DNA of 64,000 nucleotides, from the NCBI RefSeq assembly GCF_046156175.1, contig NZ_JAYLVL010000004.1, forward strand, positions 310,001-374,000. Reading direction: 5' to 3'. The position numbers were made by a program, and so were the translations under genes. Below are positions 53,645 through 62,350 of the stretch, one piece after another (position 1 is the stretch's first letter; every line of letters begins with the position of its first letter). This stretch comes from Lacisediminihabitans sp046156175. GTDB lineage: Bacteria > Actinomycetota > Actinomycetes > Actinomycetales > Microbacteriaceae. The notes below the pieces were generated by a model. It did no database searches and was not told the DNA's origin. It saw only the letters and a list, made by a program, of their open reading frames with translations.

Positions 53645-55138
53645 ATGACCATTACCGCTCCCAGCGCCAGCGCCAGCACAGCTCTCCAGTTCAAGGTCGC
53701 CGACCTCTCCCTCGCCGAGTCGGGGCGTCACCAGTTCCGCCTTGCCGAGAACGAGATGCCCGGCCTCATGGCGTTGAGGGAGGAATTCGGCGAGTCGAAG
53801 CCGCTCGCCGGCGCGCGGATCGCGGGATCCCTGCACATGACCGTGCAGACCGGCGTGCTCATCGAGACCCTCGTCGCTCTCGGGGCGCAGGTGCGCTGGG
53901 CGAGTTGCAACATCTTCTCGACCCAGGATGAAGCGGCGGCGGCGATCGCCGTCGGCCCGAACGGCACCGTCGAGAATCCTGCCGGATCACCGGTATTCGC
54001 CTGGAAGGGCGAGACCCTCGAGGACTACTGGTGGTGCACCTCCCAGATCTTCGACTGGAGTGCCGAGGCCGCCGCCGCGGGGGAGAACTGGGCCGGTCCG
54101 AACATGATCCTCGACGATGGCGGAGACGCCACCATCCTCGTGCACAAGGGCCGTGAATACGAGCTCGCCGGAGCGGTTCCGGATGCCACCGAGAGCGACA
54201 CGCACGAATGGCGTGTCATCCTCGACACCCTTCGCGCCTCGCTCGCGTCGTCACGCGACCGGTGGACCAACATCGCCGCCGAGATCATGGGCGTGACCGA
54301 GGAGACCACCACCGGTGTGCACCGCCTGTACGAGTTGGCACGAGCCGGCGAACTGCAGTTCACGGCCATCAATGTCAACGACTCGGTGACCAAGAGCAAG
54401 TTCGACAACAAGTACGGTATCCGTCACTCGCTGCCCGACGGCATCAACCGGGCAACCGACGTGCTCATCGGCGGCAAGGTCGTCTTCGTCGCCGGCTACG
54501 GAGATGTCGGAAAGGGCGCTGCCGAAGCGCTCAAGGGCCAGGGTGCTCGCGTGATCGTGAGCGAGATCGACCCGATCAACGCGCTTCAGGCCGCAATGGA
54601 CGGATTCCAGGTCACGACCATCGAGGATGTCGTCGGCGACGTCGACATCTTCGTCACGGGCACCGGCAACGAGAACGTGCTCACTGTCGAACACATGCTC
54701 GGGATGAAGCACCTCGCCATCGTTGCGAACGTCGGCCACTTCGACAATGAGATCGACATCGCTGGCCTCGAGAAGCTCGCCGGTACCGAGAAGATCGAGA
54801 TCAAGCCGCAGGTCCACGAGTGGCGGCTGCCCACCGGTCGCAGCATCCTCGTGCTGTCTGAAGGTCGCCTGATGAACCTCGGTAACGCCACCGGGCACCC
54901 CTCGTTCGTGATGAGCAACTCCTTCACCAACCAGGTGCTCGCGCAGATCGAGCTGTACGTGCGGGGCGAGAACTATCCGCTCGGCGTCTACGTGCTTCCG
55001 AAGCACCTGGACGAGAAGGTGGCACGACTTCACCTCGATGCCCTCGGTGTGAAGCTCACTGTGCTGTCGGACCAGCAGGCGGCGTATATCGGCGTTCCCG
55101 TCGACGGACCGTACAAGGTCGACCACTACCGGTACTAA
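53645..55138 (+). CDS. ahcY: Adenosylhomocysteinase
   Basis: A 497-aa NAD-dependent enzyme splitting S-adenosylhomocysteine to adenosine and homocysteine. It has GARIAGSLHMTVQTGVLIET, NVNDSVTKSKFDNKYG, the Rossmann motif AGYGDVGKGAAEALKGQGAR, and the C-terminal DGPYKVDHYRY with the Lys and Tyr that close the NAD site. The insert seen in most bacterial enzymes is present (WWCTSQIFDW region). A hairpin follows the stop. It marks the end of the whiB2-manB core cluster. Confidence 0.96.
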   Translation: MTITAPSASASTALQFKVADLSLAESGRHQFRLAENEMPGLMALREEFGESKPLAGARIAGSLHMTVQTGVLIETLVALGAQVRWASCNIFSTQDEAAAAIAVGPNGTVENPAGSPVFAWKGETLEDYWWCTSQIFDWSAEAAAAGENWAGPNMILDDGGDATILVHKGREYELAGAVPDATESDTHEWRVILDTLRASLASSRDRWTNIAAEIMGVTEETTTGVHRLYELARAGELQFTAINVNDSVTKSKFDNKYGIRHSLPDGINRATDVLIGGKVVFVAGYGDVGKGAAEALKGQGARVIVSEIDPINALQAAMDGFQVTTIEDVVGDVDIFVTGTGNENVLTVEHMLGMKHLAIVANVGHFDNEIDIAGLEKLAGTEKIEIKPQVHEWRLPTGRSILVLSEGRLMNLGNATGHPSFVMSNSFTNQVLAQIELYVRGENYPLGVYVLPKHLDEKVARLHLDALGVKLTVLSDQQAAYIGVPVDGPYKVDHYRY

Positions 55139-55148
55139 CGGCTTGCGA

Positions 55149-55179
55149 GCGCCCCCGGTTTCGACTGAAACTGGGGCGC
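55149..55179 (+). terminator. Hairpin terminator after ahcY
   Basis: gcgccccc-ggtttc and gaaac-tggggcgc pair with one mismatch and a bulge around a 4-nt loop, starting 11 nt after the ahcY stop. No T-run follows, as is common in high-GC actinobacteria. Confidence 0.65.
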
Positions 55180-55260
55180 GTCGCATCCAGTGTGAAAGCT
55201 TGGAGAATCCTAAGCTGACATAAGTTCGCCTCGCCGAGGCGGCCGAAAACCTAGTGGTCG

Positions 55261-56421
55261 ATGATGAACAGTGCGGTCCGCATAGCTTCCGACGTAGTCC
55301 CGTTCTCGCGTCCGTATCGCAGCCAGTCTGAGCTGCGCAACCTCGAGTCAGTGCTCTCCTCCGGCCATCTTCACGGCGACGGTGCGTTCACCAAGGCGGC
55401 TGCCGACAAGATCCGCGCGCTCAGCGGCTCGGGGCAGGTGCTCGTGACCACCTCGGCCACCCATGCGCTCGAGATGGCGACATCCCTGCTCGGCATCGGT
55501 GTCGGCGACGAGGTGATCGTGCCGAGCTTCACGTTCCCCTCCGCGGCCGATGCTGTGGCGAGAACGGGAGCCCGATGCGTGTTCGTGGACCTCGATCCCG
55601 CCACGGGAAACCTCGATCCTCAGCAGGTGAGCGAAGCGGTAGGAACGCAGACCAAAGCGATCTCGATCATGCACTACGGGGGAGTGCCGGTCGATATCGA
55701 TTCCATCGAGGCGATCGCCCTGGACCACGGGCTTCCGATCATCGAGGACAACGCGCACGGGCTGGGTGTGATCGCGGGGAGCCGAACGCTCGGATCCGTC
55801 GGGATCCTCGCTGCCCAGAGCTTCCACAGCACCAAGAACGTGCAGTGTGGAGAAGGCGGCGCCCTGCAGATCAACGATCCACAGTTTGTGGAGCGTGCCG
55901 AGATCATGAGGGAGAAGGGCACCAACCGCTCGCAATTCCTGCGGGGGCAGGTGGACAAGTACAGCTGGGTCGATTGGGGGTCGAGCTACCTTCCGAGCGA
56001 GCTCAACGCGGCGGTCCTCGACTCGCAACTCGACGACTTCGCCGAGATCCAGCGGCGTCGATTCGCTGTCTGGGATCACTATGCCCGTGAACTCGAGGAC
56101 TGGGCGCACGCGAATCGGGTCGAGCGCATGAGTCCACCACTCGGAATCCATGGTGCCCACCTGTTCTACCTGCTCATGCCGACCTGGGATGCGCAGGGCG
56201 CGCTGATTGCCCATCTCGCGAATCTCGGCATCGTGGCGACCTTCCACTATGTGCCATTGGACAGCAGCACGGCGGGTCGCCGCTACGGCCGATCGCTCCA
56301 GCCCCTCACGAAGAGCGAGGATTTCTCCCGCCGGTTGGTGCGGCTTCCGCTCTGGGCGGGTATGTCCGATGACCAGCTCGAACGGGTCGTTTCGGGAGTG
56401 CGGTCCTTCCGGGTTCTGTAG
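55261..56421 (+). CDS. wecE: WecE-like dTDP-4-amino-4,6-dideoxygalactose transaminase
   Basis: A 386-aa DegT-family aminotransferase predicted to make dTDP-Fuc4N from dTDP-4-keto-6-deoxyglucose. WecE hallmarks are in order: SSGHLHGDGAFTKAA, VPSFTFPSAADA, IIEDNAHGLG, the PLP lysine in FHSTKNVQCGEGGAL, then KGTNRSQFLRGQVDKYSWVD, SSYLPSELNAAVLDSQL and IVATFHYVPLDSS. ATG 55261 and 55264 are both possible. It opens a second sugar block after ahcY. The dTDP-glucose enzymes must lie outside the window. Confidence 0.9.
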   Translation: MMNSAVRIASDVVPFSRPYRSQSELRNLESVLSSGHLHGDGAFTKAAADKIRALSGSGQVLVTTSATHALEMATSLLGIGVGDEVIVPSFTFPSAADAVARTGARCVFVDLDPATGNLDPQQVSEAVGTQTKAISIMHYGGVPVDIDSIEAIALDHGLPIIEDNAHGLGVIAGSRTLGSVGILAAQSFHSTKNVQCGEGGALQINDPQFVERAEIMREKGTNRSQFLRGQVDKYSWVDWGSSYLPSELNAAVLDSQLDDFAEIQRRRFAVWDHYARELEDWAHANRVERMSPPLGIHGAHLFYLLMPTWDAQGALIAHLANLGIVATFHYVPLDSSTAGRRYGRSLQPLTKSEDFSRRLVRLPLWAGMSDDQLERVVSGVRSFRVL

Positions 56422-56477
56422 GGTCTATCTGTGATCCATGACTCCGAAGTGCCCACCCTCCGCCTGGGAACCCACGC

Positions 56478-57719
56478 GTGAACGCTCTCGGTCGCGCTGC
56501 AGCCACGCTGAGGACGGAGGGCGTCCGCTCGATGGCCTGGCGGAGCGCCAAGTACCTGACGAACCGGTTCGGGCCCTTCGTCGTCACACCTCTCTCGTCG
56601 GTCTATCGCGACGACGTGATCGCGGTCGACTGGACTAGGCCACAGGACTTCAACGGTCATGTGAACGAGGGCGTGGACGGTAAATACAAGGTCGCGTGGG
56701 TGATTTCGCCCCCGAGCCGAACCAGCGGCGGCCATCAGAATGCCTTCCGATTCATGAGCTTTCTCGAGGAGGCCGGGCACGAACTCACTGTGTATCTCTA
56801 CTCCCCCGGGCGCTATCCCCGCGTGAATGTCGAGGAGATCCAGTCGATGATGCGGTCGATGAGTGGTTATCCCACGCTCGCCGGAGAGATGAAGCTCTAC
56901 GACCCGGCCGAAGGCTTTGCGCCAGGGTACGACGCCATCGTCGCGTCGGACTGGGAGGCCACCTACGCAGCCCACCGGTACGAGGGAGACGCGAAGAGGT
57001 TCTACTTCGCCCAGGACTTCGAGCCCTATTTCTTCGCCCAGGGAAGTGACTACGTGCTTGCGGAGAACTCTTATCGGCTCGGCTTCCACGGAATCGCCGC
57101 CGGACAGTGGCTGGGAGAGAAGTTGCGCAGCGAGTTCGGCATGTCCTGCGATGCGTACGATTTCGCCGTGGACACCAGTCGATACACCTATCGGAACACG
57201 GCTCCACGCACCGAAATCGTCTTCTATGCCCGTCCCCCCACTCCCCGCCGGGCGACCGAATTCGGTCTCCTCGCGCTGAGCGAAGTCAGCCGGTTGCGTC
57301 CGGACATCACCATCAATCTGGTGGGCTGGGACATGTCGGGATACGACGTGCCGTTCCCGCACGTCAATCACAAGGCTGTCGACATTGCGAAACTTGACGA
57401 GATCTACAACCGTTGCGCCGCTGGCCTGGTGCTCTCGCTGACCAACATGTCGCTTCTGCCGATGGAACTCATGGCGAGCGGAGTCGTGCCGGTGGTGAAC
57501 GACGCCCCGAACACGCGCGGCGTTTTCGACAGCCCCAATGTCGAGTATGTGCCCATGTCGCCCAAAGCGATCGCTGAGCGGATCATCGCGATCGTCGATC
57601 GCCCTGACGCGGCCGAGCACGGAGAGCGGATATCCCGATCGGTCGGGGAGACCGACTGGTCGGACCCGGCGAGCCAGTTCATCGGTTCGTTCGAAGCGGC
57701 GATGCGAACGGCACTCTGA
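56478..57719 (+). CDS. WsaF-like GT4 rhamnosyltransferase
   Basis: A 413-aa GT-B enzyme. The N-terminal part has PPSRTSGGHQNAFRFMSFLE, the middle FYFAQDFEPYFFAQGSDY and the donor side EIVFYARPPTPRRATEFGLL, the pattern of rhamnan-forming enzymes such as WsaF. LLPMELMASGVVPVVND is the GT4 donor block. GTG 56478 has no strong ribosome site. It ends exactly one base before the next gene's GTG, so the two are coupled. Confidence 0.78.
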   Translation: MNALGRAAATLRTEGVRSMAWRSAKYLTNRFGPFVVTPLSSVYRDDVIAVDWTRPQDFNGHVNEGVDGKYKVAWVISPPSRTSGGHQNAFRFMSFLEEAGHELTVYLYSPGRYPRVNVEEIQSMMRSMSGYPTLAGEMKLYDPAEGFAPGYDAIVASDWEATYAAHRYEGDAKRFYFAQDFEPYFFAQGSDYVLAENSYRLGFHGIAAGQWLGEKLRSEFGMSCDAYDFAVDTSRYTYRNTAPRTEIVFYARPPTPRRATEFGLLALSEVSRLRPDITINLVGWDMSGYDVPFPHVNHKAVDIAKLDEIYNRCAAGLVLSLTNMSLLPMELMASGVVPVVNDAPNTRGVFDSPNVEYVPMSPKAIAERIIAIVDRPDAAEHGERISRSVGETDWSDPASQFIGSFEAAMRTAL

Positions 57720-58727
57720 GTGGGTGACGGATCGGGAGACACTCGTGAGGTCGCATCCCTCGACGCGACCATCATCATCCCCGTGCTCAATGGCGAGCTC
57801 TACCTCGAGCGGCTCCTCGACATGCTGGAGCGCCAGGACTTCGATGGTTCGGTCGAGATCCTGGTCATCGACTCCGGGTCGACCGACCGCAGTCTCGACA
57901 TCGTGCGTGGGCATCCGTCGGTGCGGCTTCACGAGATCCCCAACTCCGAGTTCGGTCACGGCAAGACCCGCAACCTCGCCGCACGCCTCGCTCGAGGCAG
58001 GCTTCTCGCCTATCTGACCCAGGATGCGATCCCCCTCGACACGGGATGGCTCGCTGCCATCACCGCACCGCTGGACCCGACCGGGATCGACGCTGTGGCA
58101 GTTTTCGGCAGGCAGGATCCGAGGCCGGGTTGCTTTCCTCTGCAGAGGTACGAGATCGAGGCGGTGTTCGACCGCTTCGGCGCTGGTGTGACGGTCTATG
58201 AGCGCGGTGACCGAGAACCCACCCCTGTCGAAATGGACCTTCTGGCGTTCTACTCAGACGTGAACTCCGCGACCCGGCGTGACTTTCTGCTGGACGTGAT
58301 TCCCTACCGTGATCTCTCCTACTCGGAGGACATGGCCTTCGCGCGAGACCTCATCGAGGCGGGGTATCGCAAGGCCTACGTTGCGGCAGCCGCGGTCGAG
58401 CATTCGAACGACCTCACCTTCGGAGAGTATGGCAAGCGGATCTTCGACGAGACCCTCGCCATGCGACGCGTGGATGCATCGGGTCGGGTCTATGGAATCG
58501 GTGACCGGATCCTGCGCGCCGGCTACGGAATCCTGAAGGACTCCCTGCACATCATCCGAGACCGGGACTTCGGGTTTGGCGAGAGGGTGCGCTGGCTGGT
58601 GGTCAATCCCTGGTACCACGTGTCGAAGTGGCGGAACTATGGGCGGGCTCTCCGGGTGAGGCTGGACGACTGGAAGACGATCGATGCTCGATCGCTGGAG
58701 AAAGACCGGGTGCGTCGAGCGCGCTAG
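57720..58727 (+). CDS. GT2 rhamnosyltransferase
   Basis: A 335-aa GT-A enzyme. IIIPVLNGELYLERLLDMLE, VIDSGSTDRSLDI, SEFGHGKTRNLAARLARG and YLTQDAIPLDTGWL are the blocks of bacterial rhamnosyltransferases (RfbF/WsaE type). GTG 57720 directly follows the stop of the previous gene. The C-terminal 80 residues are basic (KWRNYGRALRVRLDDW) and may contact the membrane. It overlaps the convergent glycosyltransferase by 4 bp. Confidence 0.83.
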   Translation: MGDGSGDTREVASLDATIIIPVLNGELYLERLLDMLERQDFDGSVEILVIDSGSTDRSLDIVRGHPSVRLHEIPNSEFGHGKTRNLAARLARGRLLAYLTQDAIPLDTGWLAAITAPLDPTGIDAVAVFGRQDPRPGCFPLQRYEIEAVFDRFGAGVTVYERGDREPTPVEMDLLAFYSDVNSATRRDFLLDVIPYRDLSYSEDMAFARDLIEAGYRKAYVAAAAVEHSNDLTFGEYGKRIFDETLAMRRVDASGRVYGIGDRILRAGYGILKDSLHIIRDRDFGFGERVRWLVVNPWYHVSKWRNYGRALRVRLDDWKTIDARSLEKDRVRRAR

Positions 58728-59668
58728 TTTCTCGATCCGGAAAGGAGCGCACGGAGGCCGGGCGACATCGGGCCGCGCTTTCGAATGAGGCCGTGAACCG
58801 CTCCGACGATCGTTGCGAGTAGCTGGCGACCGCGGCGAGGGCCGGAAACGATGGTGGTGAAGGTCGGCGACAGTTCGCGTTTGACCGCTGAGATCACCCA
58901 GCGGGGGCGAATGCGTGCGTATCGCAGGTAGAGATCCACGTTGTTGCGAGCGATGAAGTACCGCCGCGTCGGGCCGTGGTACTCGTAGGTCTCGGGACGT
59001 CCGTCAGGGAGTCTTCGGGTGATTCCGAATGGTCGGAGAGGAGCCTGTTCACCGAGAGAGTGGCTGATGTCGGTGCCCGGTCCGACTGCGATGCGGTAGC
59101 CGGACCGGGCGATGCGGAGACAGTATTCGGTGTCAACGCAGTCGATGAAGAGGCGTTCGTCGAAGAGCCCGCACTCGGTGAGGCATTCGGCACTGATCAG
59201 GAATCCCGACTGGATCGCCTCTCGCACGAGCCCGAGTCCCTCCGGCGTGTAGCGCTCGGGGATCGACGGTTGCCCATTGACGCGGTCGGTACAGACGATG
59301 CCGAGCTGAGTCTCTGGTGACGCGATTCGGAACGCAGTCACGCAGTCGGCGACGTAGTGTCCGGGAAGCTGAGTGTCCTGGTCAACGGTGAGCACGAAGT
59401 CCGCGCCTCTCTCGAGCGCGCGACGAATGCCCGTATTGAGCGCCGCCGCGATGCCGAGATTCGTGGAACTGCGGATGATTTCGATGCCTGCCAGAGGGGG
59501 CGAATCCAGTATTTCGGCAGTTCCCGCCGGGCTGCCGTCATCGACGATGATGACTGCTTCGACCTGCGACCTCAGCGACTCAACACCTCGAAGCACGCCA
59601 TCATCGGGCCTGAAAGTGGGGATGACGGCGATCACGATCGGTCGCGTTCGTCTCTCGATTTCGGTCAC
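58724..59668 (-). CDS. GT2 rhamnosyltransferase (RfbF-like)
   Basis: A 314-aa GT-A enzyme with VIAVIPTFRPDDGVLRGVES, IIVDDGSPAGTAEIL, NLGIAAALNTGIRRALE, VLTVDQDTQLPGHYV and LFIDCVDTEYCLRIARSG, the usual RfbF/WbbL-type order. It starts at GTG 59668. It is the only minus-strand gene of the 55261-61465 block, divergent from the coiled-coil gene with 85 bp between starts. Confidence 0.85.
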   Translation of the reverse strand: MTEIERRTRPIVIAVIPTFRPDDGVLRGVESLRSQVEAVIIVDDGSPAGTAEILDSPPLAGIEIIRSSTNLGIAAALNTGIRRALERGADFVLTVDQDTQLPGHYVADCVTAFRIASPETQLGIVCTDRVNGQPSIPERYTPEGLGLVREAIQSGFLISAECLTECGLFDERLFIDCVDTEYCLRIARSGYRIAVGPGTDISHSLGEQAPLRPFGITRRLPDGRPETYEYHGPTRRYFIARNNVDLYLRYARIRPRWVISAVKRELSPTFTTIVSGPRRGRQLLATIVGAVHGLIRKRGPMSPGLRALLSGSRN

Positions 59669-59753
59669 ACACCATTATCGGCGGCATCCGATCGCCCTCA
59701 CACCGGGGCGGTACAGTTGGCCTGTCAGCAGGAAAAAGGGAGAAGCGAGCGCC

Positions 59754-60041
59754 GTGACCGAGTCGATTGACGGAGCCTGGGCGGGGCCAGAGGCGCGACT
59801 CGAGGCGAACGACCGGATGCTCACGCTCGAGCGGCAGCTGGAGTTGGTGGATCGGGTGAAGGGGCTCGAAGCACAGCTCGCTCAACTCTCGGCAGGTGCC
59901 GTGCTTACTCCATCGGAGCAACTGAGCGCCGAGCAGCAACTCCTCGCGCTGCGCGAGTCCCTCCCCTGGAGGGTCGGTCGTGCCGTGACCATTCCGGTGC
60001 GGGTCGCCGGGAGGGTGCTGCACCGCGGTACTCGCGAGTGA
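59754..60041 (+). CDS. Small coiled-coil protein coupled to a glycosyltransferase
   Basis: About 95 aa, starting at GTG 59754 with AGGGAG 11 nt upstream. Residues about 15-70 look like a coiled coil (LTLERQLELVDRVKGLEAQL), and the end reads LRESLPWRVGRAVTIPVRVA, which recalls the S-x-S-W-R-x-T-x-P-L-R segment found at the end of coiled coils in many glycosyltransferase proteins. Its TGA overlaps the GTG of the next GT2 gene, so it may be a split-off accessory domain of that enzyme. Longer in-frame starts overlap the antisense gene. Confidence 0.6.
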   Translation: MTESIDGAWAGPEARLEANDRMLTLERQLELVDRVKGLEAQLAQLSAGAVLTPSEQLSAEQQLLALRESLPWRVGRAVTIPVRVAGRVLHRGTRE

Positions 60042-61465
60042 ATCGCTCGCCGATCCTCGAATGGTGGGTCGACTGCTCAGGAATGGTGCGGTCAGAAATC
60101 GACGCAGCCCTCACAGCGTTCCGGCGACACTCGGGAGTGGCAGAGGCGACCGTCCGTGCCGTCGATGGAGCGGCCGGGTCCGCCGAACTCAACGAGATGC
60201 TGGCACGCACCACGTCGGACTGGATCGTCTGGGCCGATTCTTCGGTAGGTCTTGCTTCCCGGGCTCTCACGGTGATCCGGTCCGCCCTGGCGCGATTCGA
60301 TGTGGACGTCTTCTACGGCGACAGCCTCCAGCCCGATGGGGGGATCGTGCGACGGCCGTCGGGCTCGCCGATTCGCCTGCGATCCCAGGACTACCTCGGA
60401 CCGGTGCGCGGCTTCCGCACTGAAGCGGTGCGGCAAACCGGAGGGTTCGCGCCGAACGCGAGTGGCTCGCACGCGTTCGAATTGGCACTGCGGCTCTGCC
60501 AGTACCCGGCGCGAACGCTCAGGATCCCCGAGGTGCTTTCGGTCGAAACCGTGCCCTCCCTCCGGGCGCCCTCAGCCGATCGCGAGGTTGTTTCTCGCTT
60601 TCTCGACGGACTCGGGATCGCGCACTCGATCGAATCCCAAGACGGATCGCTGCGGATCCGATATCCGGTGATGGGCCAGCACCCGGTCGTGTCGATCATC
60701 ATCCCCACCCGAGGGAGCAGTGCTCTGGTCCACGGTCGGCAGAGCGTGTTGGTCGTCGACGCGGTGCGCGGCATTGTGGACCAATCGACCTACGGCGCCT
60801 TCGAGATCGTGGTCGTCGCCGATGACGCGACCCCGCAGGCCGTAATCGACCAACTCATTCTCGTCGGCGGTGAACGGCTTCGTCTGGTGAGGTGGAGCGA
60901 GGAGTTCAATTTCTCGGCAAAGATGAATCGAGGGGCACTCTTCGCCCGGGGTGAATACCTCATTCTGCTCAACGATGACGTCGAGCTCATCTCGCGCGAG
61001 TGGATCGAGACGTTGCTCGGTCTCGCCCAGCAGGAGGAGGTCGGCCTCGTCGGCACGCTGCTCTTCTTCGAAGACGGCACTGTCCAGCACGGTGGCCACC
61101 TGTACACCGCGAGCTGGGCGGGCCACAGTGCTCTGGGCTGGAACGCATCCCGAGACGACCGGCTCGGGTCGATGAAGGTCGACCGGGAGGTTTCGGGCGT
61201 CACGGCGGCCTGCGCCATGATCCGAGCGGACACCTTCTGGGAGGTGGGGGGATTCTCGTTGGACTTTGCCGGCAACTACAACGATGTCGATCTGTCGCTG
61301 AAGGTGGCGGCCACCGGGCGGCGGAACCTGTGGACGCCGCACGCCACGATGATGCACTTCGAGTCGAAGACGCGCGACGCGGCGGTCCTTCCCCGCGAGA
61401 TTGCGGCTCTTCGGGCGCGATGGGGCACTCGACTTCTCAGCGATCCGTACTGGACCGAGCAGTGA
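60038..61465 (+). CDS. GT2 glycosyltransferase with divergent N-terminal half
   Basis: A 475-aa protein. The C-terminal half (from about residue 215) is a GT-A domain: VVSIIIPTRGSSALVHGRQS, EFNFSAKMNRGALFARGEYL, LLNDDVELISREWIE and GVTAACAMIRADTFWEVGGF. The N-terminal 210 residues resemble a degenerate second GT-A domain, with WADSSVGLASRALTVIRSA and DVDVFYGDSLQPDGG in the place of the usual D-x-D. It is coupled by a GTGA overlap to the coiled-coil gene. It is the last gene of the second sugar block. Confidence 0.8.
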   Translation: MNRSPILEWWVDCSGMVRSEIDAALTAFRRHSGVAEATVRAVDGAAGSAELNEMLARTTSDWIVWADSSVGLASRALTVIRSALARFDVDVFYGDSLQPDGGIVRRPSGSPIRLRSQDYLGPVRGFRTEAVRQTGGFAPNASGSHAFELALRLCQYPARTLRIPEVLSVETVPSLRAPSADREVVSRFLDGLGIAHSIESQDGSLRIRYPVMGQHPVVSIIIPTRGSSALVHGRQSVLVVDAVRGIVDQSTYGAFEIVVVADDATPQAVIDQLILVGGERLRLVRWSEEFNFSAKMNRGALFARGEYLILLNDDVELISREWIETLLGLAQQEEVGLVGTLLFFEDGTVQHGGHLYTASWAGHSALGWNASRDDRLGSMKVDREVSGVTAACAMIRADTFWEVGGFSLDFAGNYNDVDLSLKVAATGRRNLWTPHATMMHFESKTRDAAVLPREIAALRARWGTRLLSDPYWTEQ

Positions 61466-61475
61466 GAGCCATTCC

Positions 61476-62333
61476 CTAGCGCTCCGGGAAGCCGTGCGGC
61501 AGTCCCTCCAGGGCGGGACGCAGGTGCTCGAGACGCTGGGCTTCGAGCGTCAGGCCGGTGAACTCCCTGTCCCGGCGCAGGGCGGAGACCGCGGCGAGGA
61601 AGAGTTCCGCGTTCGCCTGGGGGAGCGGTGAGACGAAGACGGATGCCTCGGTGGCGAGCGAGCGGGAGAGGCGGGCGCGCGCATCCGGGGTCAGTCTCGG
61701 GGCCTGGCGGAGGAACTGGGCGATGCGGCGCGAGAGGCCGTCGGGCAGGCGGGCGACGTCGGCTGTCGCGGCCCAGCCGAGCAGTTCGACAGGCACCCCG
61801 AACACCGGGGTCGTGACCTTGGACACGCGCTCGTTCTGGCTGTAGGTGCCGGCGAGCAGGTCGCCGACGCGCTTGGTCCGACCGTTCAGCAGGGCGGTGA
61901 TCGACGCGATGCCGCCGAAGGTCGAGAACACCTCCAGCACGCCGGTGAGCGAGCGGATGAAGGCGTGGCGCAGGCCGATCGATCCGCCGTCGTCCCGCAC
62001 GATCCGCGCGCCCACCGCGAGCTTGCCCAGGGACTTGCCCTGGGTGAGGGTCTCCACGGCGGTCGGGGCGACGACGAGGCAGAACACGAGTGCGGTGACG
62101 GTGACCGCCGCGGCGCTCGCCTCGTCGAGGAATCCGCGGAAAAAAGGCGAAGACACGGCGAGCAGGATGAGCAACCAGAGGCCGAAGTAGACGACGAAAT
62201 CGATGATCGCGCCGGCGGCGCGCAACACGAAGCTCGTGGGCCTGAGGTCGAGGCTGACGGCCTCGCCGGTCATGAGCTCCAGCTCGTCCGAGCCGTCGGG
62301 AATGCCCGCACTACCCTGCGTCGCCGTCGCCAT
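61476..62333 (-). CDS. RDD-family membrane protein
   Basis: A 285-aa membrane protein. The RDD domain lies at residues 25 to about 165, with VSLDLRPTSFVLRAAGAIID, then SLGKLAVGARIVRDDGGSIG and AFIRSLTGVLEVF, including the R-x-x-x-D-x-x pattern. The C-terminal 110 residues are soluble. It pairs with the SpoIIM-like gene in the opposite orientation, as in many actinobacteria. Role unknown, possibly ion transport under stress. Confidence 0.85.
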   Translation of the reverse strand: MATATQGSAGIPDGSDELELMTGEAVSLDLRPTSFVLRAAGAIIDFVVYFGLWLLILLAVSSPFFRGFLDEASAAAVTVTALVFCLVVAPTAVETLTQGKSLGKLAVGARIVRDDGGSIGLRHAFIRSLTGVLEVFSTFGGIASITALLNGRTKRVGDLLAGTYSQNERVSKVTTPVFGVPVELLGWAATADVARLPDGLSRRIAQFLRQAPRLTPDARARLSRSLATEASVFVSPLPQANAELFLAAVSALRRDREFTGLTLEAQRLEHLRPALEGLPHGFPER

Positions 62334-62336
62334 GTC

Positions 62337-62345
62337 TAGTATCTA
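62337..62345. promoter_or_regulatory. Overlapping divergent -10 elements (RDD/SpoIIM pair)
   Basis: On the plus strand TAGTAT (62337-62342) lies 8 nt before the ATG at 62351. On the minus strand TAGATA (62345-62340) lies 6 nt before the ATG at 62333. The two starts are separated by only 17 bp (62334-62350), so both -35 regions must lie inside the opposite gene. Confidence 0.4.
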
Positions 62346-62350
62346 AACAG

